Shown here one piece after another: positions 20,699 through 29,860 of a DNA stretch of 64,000 bases. The notes below the pieces were generated by a model that made no database searches, was not told the DNA's origin, and worked only from the letters and a program-made list of their open reading frames with translations. The stretch is from NCBI RefSeq assembly GCF_003604195.1, contig NZ_QXGR01000003.1, forward strand, positions 186,001-250,000, given 5' to 3'. This stretch comes from Simplicispira lacusdiani. Lineage in GTDB: Bacteria > Pseudomonadota > Gammaproteobacteria > Burkholderiales > Burkholderiaceae_C. Numbering within the stretch: the stretch's first letter is position 1; each line of letters begins with the position of its first letter. Made by a program: the position numbers and the translations under genes.

Positions 20699-21334
20699 AT
20701 GCAACTGCTTCACATCGATTCCGCCATCACCGGTTCCAACTCGGTTTCCCGCCAGCTCACCGCCCAGGTGGTCGCAGCCTGGACCGCAGCCCACCCCGGC
20801 ACGCAGGTGGATTACCTGGACCTCGTGGCCAACGCGCCGGCCCACTTCACCATGGACGCCATGGCACCGCGCACCGGCCAGACCGAAGGCTTGAGCGATG
20901 CGCAGCAGCGCGAGAACGCCGTGTCCGAGCAGCTCGTGAGCCAGTTCCTGGCCTCGGACGTGATCGTCATCGGCGCGCCGTTCTACAACTTCAGCATCCC
21001 CACGCAGCTCAAGGCCTGGATCGACCGCATCGCCCAGCCCGGCCGCACCTTCCGCTACACCGCCAACGGCCCCGAAGGCCTGGCCAAGGGCAAGACGGTG
21101 ATCGTGGTGTCGAGCCGCGGCGGCGTGTATTCCACCAGCGAGGGCGGCCGCGCCATGGAGCACCAGGAGAGCTACCTGCAAACGGTGCTGGGCTTCTTCG
21201 GCGTGACCGACGTGCGCTTCGTGCGCGCCGAGGGCGTGGGCATGGGCGAGGCCGCCAAGGCCAGCGCCCTGAGCACGGCGCAGATCCACATCGGCCAGGC
21301 CGCGAACCAGGCCCAGGCGCAGCAAGCCGCCTGA
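20699..21334 (+). CDS. azoR: FMN-dependent NADH-azoreductase
   Basis: Flavodoxin-fold quinone/azo reductase, 211 residues. Characteristic stretches are [20 protein letters not shown] (FMN phosphate site), [20 protein letters not shown] (isoalloxazine contact) and [12 protein letters not shown]. It reduces azo dyes and quinones with NADH in the cytoplasm; the physiological role is usually thiol or quinone stress defence. The ATG at 20699 follows CAGGAG by 6 bp. The divergent LysR gene is its likely regulator. Confidence 0.93.
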   Translation: MQLLHIDSAITGSNSVSRQLTAQVVAAWTAAHPGTQVDYLDLVANAPAHFTMDAMAPRTGQTEGLSDAQQRENAVSEQLVSQFLASDVIVIGAPFYNFSIPTQLKAWIDRIAQPGRTFRYTANGPEGLAKGKTVIVVSSRGGVYSTSEGGRAMEHQESYLQTVLGFFGVTDVRFVRAEGVGMGEAAKASALSTAQIHIGQAANQAQAQQAA

Positions 21335-21340
21335 TGCCCG

Positions 21341-21360
21341 GGCCGGGCGCGCGCCCGGCC
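21341..21360. terminator. Perfect GC palindrome between convergent genes
   Basis: GGCCGGGCGCGCGCCCGGCC is a perfect 20-bp palindrome between the azoR stop and the lipoate ligase-like stop. It could fold as a hairpin from either side, but no T-run follows, so termination is uncertain. Confidence 0.4.
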
Positions 21361-21365
21361 GCCGC

Positions 21366-22010
21366 TCATGCGGCCAGCGCGCGCTCCAGCGCCGCGTGCA
21401 GACGCCGCGCCAACAGCGCGGCTTCCGGCGGCTCGTCCGTCAGCGCGTCGCACGATACCGTGCGGCGCAGCATGCCGTCCACATCCTCGGGGTGGCCCAG
21501 GGCGCCACACAGCAGCGCCCAGTCGGGCCGTGCCACCAGCGTGCCGGCCACCAGCAGCACGCCGGTGCGCTGGCGCCGCTGCGCCAGGCCCACCAGCTTG
21601 CGTCCGGCGGCATCGACCACCTCCCACGGCGCCAGGCTGCCGTAACAGGCCCAGTCCACCACGGGGCCGAGCCGCGCGTTGGCCTCGGGCACCTCGGCCT
21701 CGGGCAGCGCCCGCGCGCTGACGCCCAGGCCGGCCAACACGTCCACATGCAATTGCCCCAGGTCGCGGTAGCTGTCGGGCAGGCGCCCTTTCACCCAGGG
21801 ATGCGCCAGCGGCAGCACCACCGAAGCGCTCACCATCCACGGCCCGGTCAGCACCGCGCCGCCGCCCGAGGGCCGCAGCATGAGCTCCATGCCCGGCGGC
21901 AGCCGCGCGGCGGCCTCGGCCTGGCGAGCGCGCTGCGAGCAGCCCAGCACGATGGCGGGGTCGCGGTAGGTCCAGACGCGAAAGCGCGGGGCAGCGACGG
22001 GCTCGGCCAT
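21366..22010 (-). CDS. Lipoate-protein ligase A-like protein
   Basis: Biotin/lipoate-ligase fold. RVWTYRDPAIVLGCSQ, RPSGGGAVLTGPW (lipoate pocket) and GRKLVGLAQRR with the Lys expected for adenylate binding are present; it is 214 residues from the ATG at 22010. Family-like sequence continues upstream in frame (SEILIDTAPQEQAWNSLQ, to bp about 22064), so the natural start is probably earlier. The only nearby ATG (22078) is out of frame, and the in-frame candidate is a CTG at 22073, 8 nt after GGGAG. The gene may therefore use a rare start or carry a small indel. Ligase versus octanoyltransferase activity cannot be settled here. Confidence 0.8.
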   Translation of the reverse strand: MAEPVAAPRFRVWTYRDPAIVLGCSQRARQAEAAARLPPGMELMLRPSGGGAVLTGPWMVSASVVLPLAHPWVKGRLPDSYRDLGQLHVDVLAGLGVSARALPEAEVPEANARLGPVVDWACYGSLAPWEVVDAAGRKLVGLAQRRQRTGVLLVAGTLVARPDWALLCGALGHPEDVDGMLRRTVSCDALTDEPPEAALLARRLHAALERALAA

Positions 22011-22161
22011 CTGGAGGCTGTTCCAGGCCTGCTCTTGCGGGGCGGTGTCGATGAGAATCTCCGAGTTTGGCAGGGCATACGCTCCCGGGGCTGGGGGCGC
22101 GGCGGAACTATCGGCCCGGTGCTCCCGAAAGTCAAATCGGCGCCCGCGGGCGCCGATGAAT

Positions 22162-22217
22162 GCTATTGATTGGATAGCTACCAGCGCTCTACCGGCGGGC
22201 GCCAGACGCCATTTTTA
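22162..22217 (+). repeat. Dispersed ATAGC/AGCGCT repeat copy
   Basis: GCTAT-TGATTGG-ATAGC is followed by TACCAGCGCT, CGGCGGGCGCC and GACGCCATTTTT. It lies directly after the metQ stop (metQ runs on the other strand) and may serve as its terminator on the minus strand. Confidence 0.75.
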
Positions 22218-23015
22218 TTAGAACCCAGGCAGCACGGCGCCCTTGAACTGGGTCTCGATGAACTTGCGGATCTCTTCCGACTGGTAGGCCTTGACGAGCT
22301 TGCCCACCCAGGCCTGGCTCTTGTCGGCCTCGCGCACGGCGATCAGGTTGACATAGGGGCTCTTGGCGCTTTCCTGGGCGATGGCGTCGGTCTTGGGGTT
22401 CAGGCCGGCCGAGAGCGCGAAGTTGGTGTTGACGGCAGCGGCGTCCAGGTCGTCCAGCGAGCGCGCCAGCTGCGCCGCGTCCAGCTCCACGAACTTGAGC
22501 TTCTTGGGGTTGCCCACCACGTCCAGCGGCGTGGCCTTGAGGCCCGCGCCCTCCTTGAGCTTGATCAGGCCCTTGTCCTGCAGCACCAGCAGCACGCGGC
22601 CGCCATTGGTGGGGTCGTTGGGGATGCCGAACTTGGCGCCTTCCTTCAGGTCTTCGAGCTTCTTGACCTTCTTGGAATACAGGCCGATGGGGAAGTTGAC
22701 GGTGTAACCCACGGGCACGATCTTGTAGCCCCGGTCCTTCACCTGCGCGTCGAGGTAGGGCTTGTGCTGGTAGGCATTGGCGTCCAGGTCGCCGGCGGCC
22801 AGCGCGGCATTGGGCTGCACATAGTCACTGAACTCCACCACCTGGATCTTCAGGCCGTCCTTCTCGGCAACCTTCTTCACCTGCTCGAAGATCTGGGCGT
22901 GCGGGCCGGCCGTCACGCCGATCTTGAGCGCCTTCTCCGACGCCAGAACGCCAGCGGAAAAGCCAGCGGCCAGGGCCAGCGCGAGGGTGGTTTGGAGCAG
23001 GGAGCGCTTGTTCAT
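22218..23015 (-). CDS. metQ: MetQ/NlpA-family methionine-binding protein
   Basis: Periplasmic D/L-methionine-binding component of the MetNIQ importer, 265 residues from the ATG at 23015 (a TTG two codons earlier is less likely). The signal peptide ends SAGVLAS without a lipobox Cys, so it is probably soluble rather than a lipoprotein. Family motifs are KIGVTAGPHAQIFEQVK, YVQPNAALAAGDLDANAYQH and NDPTNGGRVL. Its partners metI and metN lie at 29192-30922 on the same strand and in the usual N-I-Q order, but are separated from it by the oppositely oriented nap operon. Confidence 0.93.
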   Translation of the reverse strand: MNKRSLLQTTLALALAAGFSAGVLASEKALKIGVTAGPHAQIFEQVKKVAEKDGLKIQVVEFSDYVQPNAALAAGDLDANAYQHKPYLDAQVKDRGYKIVPVGYTVNFPIGLYSKKVKKLEDLKEGAKFGIPNDPTNGGRVLLVLQDKGLIKLKEGAGLKATPLDVVGNPKKLKFVELDAAQLARSLDDLDAAAVNTNFALSAGLNPKTDAIAQESAKSPYVNLIAVREADKSQAWVGKLVKAYQSEEIRKFIETQFKGAVLPGF

Positions 23016-23051
23016 GGGCAATACCTTTCGTAAGAGATGGCTCGCATCCTA

Positions 23052-23071
23052 GAGTTTACACCATAAAACTC
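23052..23071 (-). promoter_or_regulatory. Inverted repeat upstream of metQ
   Basis: GAGTTT-N8-AAACTC lies 37-56 bp upstream of metQ at the edge of a strongly AT-rich tract (23060-23115). It is a plausible operator or promoter region for metQ; the regulator is unknown. Confidence 0.4.
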
Positions 23072-23719
23072 AAAATAATAAATATTTGTTTTTTAATTCA
23101 AATTAGAAATATAGACTACATGGCACGGCCCAAGTCCTGCCATCCTCGCCATGGCCGTCCATCGCCTGGCCCGTCGCATCGATATTCAGGACGCCGCTGA
23201 ATAATCAATCGCCAGGCACGCAGAGGGCCTCAGATAATCGGCTCGCGGTTCCGTGGAACGAGGCAAAATCCCAAGAAAATCCATCGGACATACACGAGTT
23301 TACATAACGGGTTTTTCTGCCGCAAAAAAAGGTAGAATCGACCGGCGGCAGGCGCTCCGAATATGCGCCACAGACGGTGGAACGCCCTGGTTTTGATACA
23401 GATTCAGAGCTACACCAAGTCACGCGCCTTTGCTGTCGCCTATGCGACATGGCAAAAAACGCCATTGTGAACAGCCTCGCACGGGCCATGAAACCACCTC
23501 CGTGCACCCAACCCCGGCCCGCGCCAACCGCCCTTCCAGCCAGCGATCACGACGCCAAACCACCCACCGTCAGCAGCCCGAAAGCAGCGCCAGCACTCGG
23601 TATGCTGCAGCGCAACCCCAAAAACCGTGGCCACTTGCGGCAACGCAGCATGCGGCCAGGCCACCGTGTTCCCGCGCCGCGCCAAAGTTGCATGGCAAAA
23701 CCACATTTGAAGCAGGTCA
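23072..23719. other. Long intergenic region without a recognisable gene
   Basis: About 650 bp of lower G+C than its surroundings. Two open frames of 100-140 codons cross it (minus 23205-23507, plus 23377-23799). Neither has a recognisable domain, normal codon pattern or convincing ribosome site, and the plus frame runs through the FNR-type box. I treat it as non-coding flank and leader of the nap operon. Confidence 0.5.
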
Positions 23720-23733
23720 TTGATCCCCGTCAA
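23720..23733. promoter_or_regulatory. FNR/Dnr-type box upstream of the nap operon
   Basis: TTGAT-CCCC-GTCAA matches the FNR-family consensus TTGAT-N4-ATCAA at 9 of 10 positions. It lies about 230 bp before napD. With an activator centred near -41.5, transcription would begin near 23768 and leave a leader of about 195 nt. Oxygen- or nitric-oxide-responsive control of nap is inferred. Confidence 0.6.
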
Positions 23734-23830
23734 ACATGCAAACGCGATTCAGGTTCACCATGCCCAGGCAATGAGTTACAAACAAAAATAAATATGTAAA
23801 TCCCACGCGCCGGAATCTCCGACTATTTTT

Positions 23831-23880
23831 CTTGGTTTTTACCAAGCCAGGTTTTACCGGTCATGCATGCCGCATGCATG
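23831..23880. other. Hairpin plus palindrome in the napD leader
   Basis: CTTGGT-TTTT-ACCAAG (23831-23846) forms a tight stem-loop. CATGCATGC-C-GCATGCATG (23862-23880) is a near-perfect 19-bp palindrome. Both lie 85-135 bp before napD, inside the predicted leader, and may be RNA structure or binding sites. Confidence 0.4.
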
Positions 23881-23963
23881 TGTCAGATATTGCTTGGCCA
23901 CCATTTTGTCGGTGCAGAAGGCCATTATCAAAACCCTTGCGGGTTTCTATTGAAAGCAGTGTC

Positions 23964-24224
23964 TTGAATATCTCCAGCGCCATTGTTTATGCAAGACCGG
24001 GTTCCGACCAGGTTCTGCGCGAACAGCTCCCCCAAGTGCCGGGTGTCGAGGTCCACGCCGCCTCCGAGGACGGAAAGATCGTCGTCACCATCGAGGCGGA
24101 AAACGACCGCGCCGCCATCGACGTCTACGAGGCCCTAGGCCGGATGGACGACGTCCTGAACGTCGCCATGATCTTTCAGCAAACCGAATCCCACCCTGAT
24201 CAGGAGTTAGTGAAATGCAAGTAA
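23964..24224 (+). CDS. napD: Periplasmic nitrate reductase assembly chaperone NapD
   Basis: Cytoplasmic chaperone that binds the NapA Tat signal peptide during cofactor loading. The 86 residues start [20 protein letters not shown], the usual NapD N-terminus, and continue with [20 protein letters not shown] and [13 protein letters not shown]. No ATG is available in the right place; the best start is TTG at 23964, with a weak GAAAG 10 nt upstream. An in-frame TTG at 23937 would add 9 residues. It overlaps the start of napA by 10 bp (napA ATG at 24215), suggesting coupled translation. Confidence 0.88.
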   Translation: MNISSAIVYARPGSDQVLREQLPQVPGVEVHAASEDGKIVVTIEAENDRAAIDVYEALGRMDDVLNVAMIFQQTESHPDQELVKCK

Positions 24225-26740
24225 CCCGTCGTGACCTTATCAAGGCCCATGCTGTCACCGCTGCTGCCACGGCCATTGGCATCAGCGTTCCCGGCGCGCA
24301 GGCGCTGGCACAAACCGCCGGTTCCGGCGACGACGTCCGCTGGGACAAGGGCGCCTGCCGCTTCTGCGGCACCGGCTGCGGCGTGCTCATCGGCGTCAAG
24401 GACGGCCGCGTGGTCGCCACCCAGGGCGACCCGGACGCCCCGGTGAACAAGGGCTTGAACTGCATCAAGGGTTACTTCCTGTCCAAGATCATGTACGGCA
24501 AGGACCGCCTCACGCAGCCGCTGCTGCGCATGAAGGACGGCAAGTTCGACAAGAACGGCGAGTTCGCCCACATCTCCTGGGACAAGGCCTTCGACATCAT
24601 GGAGGAGAAGTGCAAGGCGGCGCTGAAGGCCGGCGGCCCGCGCAACATCGGCATGTTCGGTTCCGGTCAATGGACCATCTGGGAAGGCTATGCGGCCTCC
24701 AAGCTGTGGAAGGCCGGTTTCCGCTCCAACAACATCGACCCCAACGCGCGCCATTGCATGGCCTCGGCCGTGGCCGGCTTCATGCGCACCTTCGGCATCG
24801 ACGAGCCCATGGGCTGCTATGACGACTGCGAGCACGCCGACGCCTTCGTGCTGTGGGGCTCGAACATGGCCGAGATGCACCCCATCCTGTGGTCGCGCGT
24901 GACCGACCGCCGCCTGACGGCCAAGCACGTCAAGCTGCATGTGCTGTCCACCTTCACGCACCGCTCGTGCGAGCTGGCCGACAGCGAACTGATCTTCAAG
25001 CCGCAGTCGGACCTGGCGATCCTCAACTACATCTGCAACTACATCATCCAGAGCGGCGCGGTGAACGAGGACTTCGTCAAGAAGCACGTGAACTTCCGCA
25101 AGGGCGTGACCGACATCGGCTACGGCCTGCGCCCCACCCATCCGCTGGAGCAGGCCGCCGGCAACAACGGCTACCCCGGCCCGGACGGCAAGCCCAAGGG
25201 CGCGCCCGATGCATCGACGTCCATCAGCTTCGAGGAATTCAAGCAGTTCGTCTCGGAATACACGCTGGACAAGGCACACGAGCTCTCCGGCGTGCCCAAG
25301 GACAAGCTCGAAGCGCTGGCCAAGACCTACGCCGACCCCAAGACCAAGGTCACGTCCTTCTGGACCATGGGCTTCAACCAGCACACGCGCGGCACCTGGG
25401 TCAACAACATGATCTACAACGTCCACCTGCTGGTGGGCAAGATCTCCGAGCCCGGCAACAGCCCGTTCTCGCTCACGGGCCAGCCCTCGGCCTGCGGCAC
25501 GGCGCGCGAAGTGGGCACCTTCGCCCACCGCCTGCCCGCCGACATGGTGGTGACCAACCCCAAGCACCGCGAAATCTCCGAGAAGCTGTGGAAGCTGCCC
25601 GCCGGCACCATCCCCGACTGGGTGGGCCTGCACGCCGTGGCCCAGAGCCGCGCGCTCAAGGACGGCAAGCTCAACTTCTACTGGACCACGACCACCAACA
25701 ACATGCAGGCCGGGCCGAACATCAACGGCGAAATCTGGCCCGGCTTCCGCAACCCGGCCAACTTCATCGTGGTGTCCGACTGCTATCCCACGGTGTCCGC
25801 CATGGCGGCCGACCTGATCCTGCCCTCGGCCATGTGGGTGGAGAAGGAAGGTGCCTTCGGCAACGCCGAGCGCCGCACGCAGTTCTGGCGCCAGCAGGTG
25901 CGCGCCCCGGGCCAGGCCAAGTCCGACCTGTGGCAGTACATCCAGTTCTCCAAGCGCTTCAAGGTCGAGGAAGTGTGGCCCGCCGAGCTGCTGGACAAGA
26001 ACCCCGAGTACAAGGGCAAGACCCTGTACGACGTGCTGTACGCCAACGGCCAAGTGAACAAGTTCCCGCTCGCCGACCTGCAGAAGGGCTTCGACAACGA
26101 CGAATCCAAGGAACTGGGCTTCTACCTGCAGAAAGGCCTGTTCGAGGAGTACGCCGAGTTCGGCCGCGGTCATGCGCACGACCTGGCGGCGTTCGACGTG
26201 TACCACAAGGCGCGCGGCCTGCGCTGGCCCGTGGTGGACAACAAGGAAACGCTGTGGCGCTTCCGCGAGGGCTACGACCCCTATGTGAAAAAGGGTGAAG
26301 TGGTCAAGTTCTACGGCAAGCCCGACGGCAAGGCCTGGATCTTCGCCCTGCCCTACGCACCCGCCGCCGAGGCACCCGACGCCGAGTACGACCTCTGGCT
26401 CTCCAGCGGCCGCGTGCTGGAGCACTGGCACACCGGCTCGATGACGCGCCGCGTGCCCGAGCTGTACCGCGCCATGCCCGACGCCTGGCTCTACATGCAC
26501 CCCGAGGACGCCAAGAAGCGCGGCCTGCAGCGCGGCGACACCGTCAAGGTGATGACGCGCCGTGGCGAGGTCAGCACCAAGGTGGAAACCCGGGGCCGCA
26601 ACAAGCCACCGCTGGGCCTGGTGTTCATGCCCTTCTTCGACGAGCACCGCCTGGTGAACAAGCTCACGCTGGACGCCACCTGCCCGATCTCGAAAGAGAC
26701 CGACTTCAAGAAGTGCGCTTGCAAGGTGGTGAAGGCCTGA
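24215..26740 (+). CDS. napA: Periplasmic nitrate reductase, catalytic subunit
   Basis: Molybdenum bis-MGD enzyme reducing nitrate to nitrite in the periplasm, 841 residues. The Tat signal is [21 protein letters not shown] [4Fe-4S] motif [10 protein letters not shown] with the fourth Cys in [11 protein letters not shown] follows, then the molybdopterin domains; [20 protein letters not shown] contains the expected Mo-ligand Cys near residue 181. The C-terminal dinucleotide-binding domain ([20 protein letters not shown]) is complete. It is preceded by napD and followed by napG after 61 bp containing a GGGCGC/GCGCCC hairpin. There is no napE or napF. Confidence 0.97.
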   Translation: MQVTRRDLIKAHAVTAAATAIGISVPGAQALAQTAGSGDDVRWDKGACRFCGTGCGVLIGVKDGRVVATQGDPDAPVNKGLNCIKGYFLSKIMYGKDRLTQPLLRMKDGKFDKNGEFAHISWDKAFDIMEEKCKAALKAGGPRNIGMFGSGQWTIWEGYAASKLWKAGFRSNNIDPNARHCMASAVAGFMRTFGIDEPMGCYDDCEHADAFVLWGSNMAEMHPILWSRVTDRRLTAKHVKLHVLSTFTHRSCELADSELIFKPQSDLAILNYICNYIIQSGAVNEDFVKKHVNFRKGVTDIGYGLRPTHPLEQAAGNNGYPGPDGKPKGAPDASTSISFEEFKQFVSEYTLDKAHELSGVPKDKLEALAKTYADPKTKVTSFWTMGFNQHTRGTWVNNMIYNVHLLVGKISEPGNSPFSLTGQPSACGTAREVGTFAHRLPADMVVTNPKHREISEKLWKLPAGTIPDWVGLHAVAQSRALKDGKLNFYWTTTTNNMQAGPNINGEIWPGFRNPANFIVVSDCYPTVSAMAADLILPSAMWVEKEGAFGNAERRTQFWRQQVRAPGQAKSDLWQYIQFSKRFKVEEVWPAELLDKNPEYKGKTLYDVLYANGQVNKFPLADLQKGFDNDESKELGFYLQKGLFEEYAEFGRGHAHDLAAFDVYHKARGLRWPVVDNKETLWRFREGYDPYVKKGEVVKFYGKPDGKAWIFALPYAPAAEAPDAEYDLWLSSGRVLEHWHTGSMTRRVPELYRAMPDAWLYMHPEDAKKRGLQRGDTVKVMTRRGEVSTKVETRGRNKPPLGLVFMPFFDEHRLVNKLTLDATCPISKETDFKKCACKVVKA

Positions 26741-26801
26741 CCCACCCCGGGCGCATGGAGACACGCGCCCGCGCCGCCCTAACCGCCCTTCCATTTCCGC
26801 C

Positions 26802-27650
26802 ATGACCGCACCCACCCCCGTCAAAGACTCCGCGCGCCGGCAGTTCATCCTCGACACCACGAAGATGGCTTGCGGCATGGGGGTACTCGGCCTGGGGCTG
26901 GGGCTGGTCAACAAGCAGGCCAAGGCCTTGCCGGCGGGCGCCATCCGCCCACCGGGCGCGGGCAATGAGACGGACTTCCAGTCCGCCTGCATCCGCTGCG
27001 GCCTGTGCGTGCGCGATTGCCCCTACGACATCCTGCAGCTGGCCACGCCGGCCCAGCAGGTGGCCCTGGGAACGCCCTTCTTCGTGGCGCGCACCAAGCC
27101 CTGCGAGATGTGCGAGGACATCCCTTGCGTCAAGGCCTGCCCGACGGGCGCGCTGGACCATGGCCTCACCGACATCACCCAGGCCAAGATGGGCCTGGCG
27201 GTGCTGGTGGACCATGAAACCTGCCTGAACTTCCTCGGCCTGCGCTGCGACGTGTGCTACCGCGTCTGCCCGGTGATCGACAAGGCCATCACGCTCGAAG
27301 TGCAGCACAACGAGCGCACGGCCAAGCACACCATGTTCCTGCCCACGGTGCACTCCGACCACTGCACCGGCTGCGGCAAGTGCGAGGCGTCCTGCGTGCT
27401 GGAGGTGGCGGCCATCAAGGTCTACCCCATCGCGCAGGCCAAGGGTGAACTGGGCGCGCACTACCGCGTGGGCTGGGAGGAAAAGCGCAAGGCCGGCAAG
27501 TCGCTGGTGGAGGACAAGGGCCTGATCGACCTGCCCGACCGCATGCCCGAAGGCACGACCCTGCCCGGCCACTTCGATCCGGGCAGCAGCCAGGGGCTCC
27601 CCAGCCCCTTCGGCCCCGAGGGCAAACTCCCCGATGGAGCGCCGCGATGA
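26802..27650 (+). CDS. napG: Ferredoxin-type protein NapG
   Basis: Periplasm-facing iron-sulfur protein, 282 residues, with a twin-arginine-like start ([20 protein letters not shown]). It has four Cys clusters: [35 protein letters not shown] and [12 protein letters not shown], for up to four [4Fe-4S] centres. With NapH it forms a quinol dehydrogenase that passes electrons to NapB/NapA. The stop overlaps the napH start by 4 bp. Confidence 0.95.
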   Translation: MTAPTPVKDSARRQFILDTTKMACGMGVLGLGLGLVNKQAKALPAGAIRPPGAGNETDFQSACIRCGLCVRDCPYDILQLATPAQQVALGTPFFVARTKPCEMCEDIPCVKACPTGALDHGLTDITQAKMGLAVLVDHETCLNFLGLRCDVCYRVCPVIDKAITLEVQHNERTAKHTMFLPTVHSDHCTGCGKCEASCVLEVAAIKVYPIAQAKGELGAHYRVGWEEKRKAGKSLVEDKGLIDLPDRMPEGTTLPGHFDPGSSQGLPSPFGPEGKLPDGAPR

Positions 27651-28546
27651 AGCCCGCCGACAATGCCTTCGCCCGCGAGGCCATCGAGGCCAAGGGCTGG
27701 TGGGGCGCGCACCGCTGGCTGGTGCTGCGCCGCCTGGTGCAGCTGACCGTGCTCGCGCTGTTCCTCGTGGGGCCGTGGTTCGGCTGGTGGATCGTCAAGG
27801 GCAACCTCAACTACAGCCTGACGCTGGGCACGCTACCGCTGGCCGACCCGCTGGTGATGCTGCAGTCGCTGCTGACGCGCCATGTGCCCGAACGCAACGC
27901 CGTCATCGGCGTGTGCATCGTGCTGGCGTTCTACCTGCTGGTGGGCGGCCGCGTCTACTGCGCCTGGGTGTGCCCGGTGAACATCGTCACCGACACCGCC
28001 AGCGCGCTGCGCCGCAAGCTCGACATCCGCGGTGGCGGCGACATGCCGCGCCAGACGCGCTACTGGATCCTGGCCCTCATCCTCGTGCTGGCGGCCACCA
28101 CCGGCGGCATCGTCTGGGAGCTGGTCAACCCGGTGTCGCTGCTGCCGCGCGGCCTGATCTTCGGCATGGGCGCGGGCTGGCTGGTCATTGGCGGCATCTT
28201 CTTGTTCGACCTGTTCGTCATGAAGCGCGGCTGGTGCGGCCACCTCTGCCCCGTGGGTGCCTTCTACAGCCTGCTGGGGCGCTGGAGCCTGGTGCGCGTG
28301 TCGGCCACCAAGCGCGAGGCCTGCAACAACTGCCTCGACTGCTTCGTGGCCTGCCCCGAGCAGCAGGTGATCCGCATGCCGCTCAAGGGCGCCAGCAAGG
28401 GCGTGGGCCCCATGATCCTGGACAGCAACTGCACCAACTGCGGCCGCTGCATCGATGTCTGTTCCAAAGACGTATTCACCTTCGTTCCGCGCTTCGCGCC
28501 GAACGAGGCCAACCCAACCGGCGCGGCCCCCCTGCCGCCGCAATGA
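27647..28546 (+). CDS. napH: Quinol dehydrogenase membrane component NapH
   Basis: Inner-membrane protein of 299 residues with about four helices ([69 protein letters not shown]). The cytoplasmic-side motifs CAWVCPVN and [10 protein letters not shown] are characteristic of NapH, and two [4Fe-4S] motifs near the C-terminus read [12 protein letters not shown] and [12 protein letters not shown]. It oxidises quinol together with NapG. It is coupled to napG by an ATGA overlap. Confidence 0.95.
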   Translation: MKPADNAFAREAIEAKGWWGAHRWLVLRRLVQLTVLALFLVGPWFGWWIVKGNLNYSLTLGTLPLADPLVMLQSLLTRHVPERNAVIGVCIVLAFYLLVGGRVYCAWVCPVNIVTDTASALRRKLDIRGGGDMPRQTRYWILALILVLAATTGGIVWELVNPVSLLPRGLIFGMGAGWLVIGGIFLFDLFVMKRGWCGHLCPVGAFYSLLGRWSLVRVSATKREACNNCLDCFVACPEQQVIRMPLKGASKGVGPMILDSNCTNCGRCIDVCSKDVFTFVPRFAPNEANPTGAAPLPPQ

Positions 28547-28580
28547 TTCCAAACACCTTTCAAACGTGGAGATCCCCATC

Positions 28581-29030
28581 ATGAAGACGACCCTCAAAAT
28601 CTCGCTGGCCGCCCTCCTTTCCGTGGCCGCATGCTGGAGCACCGCACAGACGGTGAGCGCCATGCGCAGCAGTGAAGTGTCGGCCGTGGACAAGGCCCCG
28701 GAAGTCCAGCCCTACCTGGGCAGCAAGCCCGGCGGCCATGCGCTGATCCAGCGCACCTTCAAGGAACAGCCCCCGCTCGTTCCGCACAAGGTCGAGGGCT
28801 TCGACGACATCACCAACGAGGACAACGTCTGCCTGGACTGCCACATCCACAAGGAAGTGCGCGGCCAGAAGATCCCGCAGGTCAAGGAAAGCCACCTCGT
28901 CAAGCCCGTTAACCCCGATGCTCCGGAGATCAACAAGGCGCGCTGGCAGTGCAACTCCTGCCACGTGCCGCAGATCGACGCCAAGCCCCTGGTGGAAAAC
29001 ATCTTCAAGGGCAACACCGCCGCGAAGTAA
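28581..29030 (+). CDS. napB: Diheme cytochrome subunit of periplasmic nitrate reductase
   Basis: Periplasmic electron carrier to NapA, 149 residues. A Sec signal peptide (LKISLAALLSVAACWSTAQ) is followed by a mature domain with two heme c motifs, CLDCH and CNSCH, and the conserved PPLVPHKVEGFDDITNEDNV region. The ATG at 28581 follows GGAGATCCCC. It is the last gene of the operon; two hairpins with T-runs follow at 29036-29060 and 29081-29123. Confidence 0.95.
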   Translation: MKTTLKISLAALLSVAACWSTAQTVSAMRSSEVSAVDKAPEVQPYLGSKPGGHALIQRTFKEQPPLVPHKVEGFDDITNEDNVCLDCHIHKEVRGQKIPQVKESHLVKPVNPDAPEINKARWQCNSCHVPQIDAKPLVENIFKGNTAAK

Positions 29031-29080
29031 GCCACGCCCGGGCACCGCAGGCCCGGTTTTCTCCGAATGACCCCCGCTTT

Positions 29081-29123
29081 CCGCACCTCGGGCAGAGCCT
29101 CTGCCTGTGGGTGCGGTTTTTTT
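29081..29123 (+). terminator. Intrinsic terminator of the nap operon
   Basis: The outer stem CCGCACC/GGTGCGG encloses an inner stem GGCAGAG/CTCTGCC and is followed by seven T. A weaker hairpin CCGGGC-N7-GCCCGG-TTTT at 29038-29060 precedes it. Confidence 0.85.
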
Positions 29124-29130
29124 CTTTTCA

Positions 29131-29189
29131 AGGCATTTTTGGCCGTCAAAGCCCGATGGACATGCGCCAGTAGCTATTTAATTGATAGC
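29131..29189 (-). repeat. Dispersed ATAGC/AGCGCT repeat copy
   Basis: On the minus strand it reads GCTAT-CAATTAA-ATAGC, then TACTGGCGC, GGGCTTTGACGGCC and an A-rich end. It directly follows the metI stop and separates it from the convergent nap terminator. Confidence 0.7.
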
Positions 29190-29191
29190 AA

Positions 29192-29857
29192 TCACCGGTG
29201 GCTCAAGCGCCGCACGGCCCAGTCGCCCAGGCTTTGCACGGCCTGCACGAAGAACACCAGCACCACCACCACGGCCAGCATGATGTCGGGCAGGAAACGC
29301 TGGTAGCCGTAGCGGATGCCCAGGTCGCCCAGGCCGCCGCCGCCGATGGCGCCGGCCATGGCCGAGTAGCCCGTGAGGCTCACGAAGGTGATGGTCAGCC
29401 CCGCCACGATGCCGGGCAGCGCCTCGGGCAGCAGCACCTTCCAGACGATCTGCGCCGTGCTCGCGCCCATGGCCTGCGCGGCCTCGATCAGGCCGTGGTC
29501 CACCTCGCGCAGCGCGGCCTCCACCAGCCGCGCCACGAACGGCGCCGCCGCCAGCGTGAGCGGCACCACGGCCGCCGCCGTGCCGATGGACGAGCCCGTG
29601 ATCAGGCGCGTGAACGGGATGATGGCCACCAGCAGGATGATGAAGGGCGTGGAGCGCACCGCGTTCACCAGCCAGCCCACGGTCTTGTTCAGCGGCCCGT
29701 TCTCCAGCACGCCGCCCTGGTCCGTCAGGCGCAGGAACACACCCAGCGGCACGCCCAGCAACGCGCCCACCACGCCCGAGATGCCCACCATCACCAGGGT
29801 TTCCCACAGCGAGGTGGCGAACAGCTCCAGCATCATTTCGGAAAAATTCTCGAACAT
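29192..29857 (-). CDS. metI: Methionine ABC transporter permease
   Basis: Inner-membrane permease of MetNIQ, 221 residues with about five helices. LVMVGISGVVGALLGVPLGV is near the N-terminus, NAVRSTPFIILLVAIIPFTR is a family signature, and the EAA loop is AQAMGASTAQIVWKVLLPEA. It begins 3 bp after the metN stop on the same strand. The substrate-binding partner metQ is not adjacent but lies 6 kb further along this strand. Confidence 0.95.
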   Translation of the reverse strand: MFENFSEMMLELFATSLWETLVMVGISGVVGALLGVPLGVFLRLTDQGGVLENGPLNKTVGWLVNAVRSTPFIILLVAIIPFTRLITGSSIGTAAAVVPLTLAAAPFVARLVEAALREVDHGLIEAAQAMGASTAQIVWKVLLPEALPGIVAGLTITFVSLTGYSAMAGAIGGGGLGDLGIRYGYQRFLPDIMLAVVVVLVFFVQAVQSLGDWAVRRLSHR

Positions 29858-29860
29858 CGC

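Noticed and set aside
23393..23407. Second FNR-like site TTGAT-ACAG-ATTCA
   Set aside because: Only about 8 of 10 matches with the wrong right half-site; the box at 23720 is much better.
23205..23507. Minus-strand open frame of 100 codons in the metQ-napD gap
   Set aside because: No recognisable domain, no good ribosome site, composition unlike neighbouring genes.
23377..23799. Plus-strand open frame of 140 codons upstream of napD
   Set aside because: Low-complexity Pro/Arg/Lys product, and it runs across the FNR-type box; more likely leader or spacer DNA.
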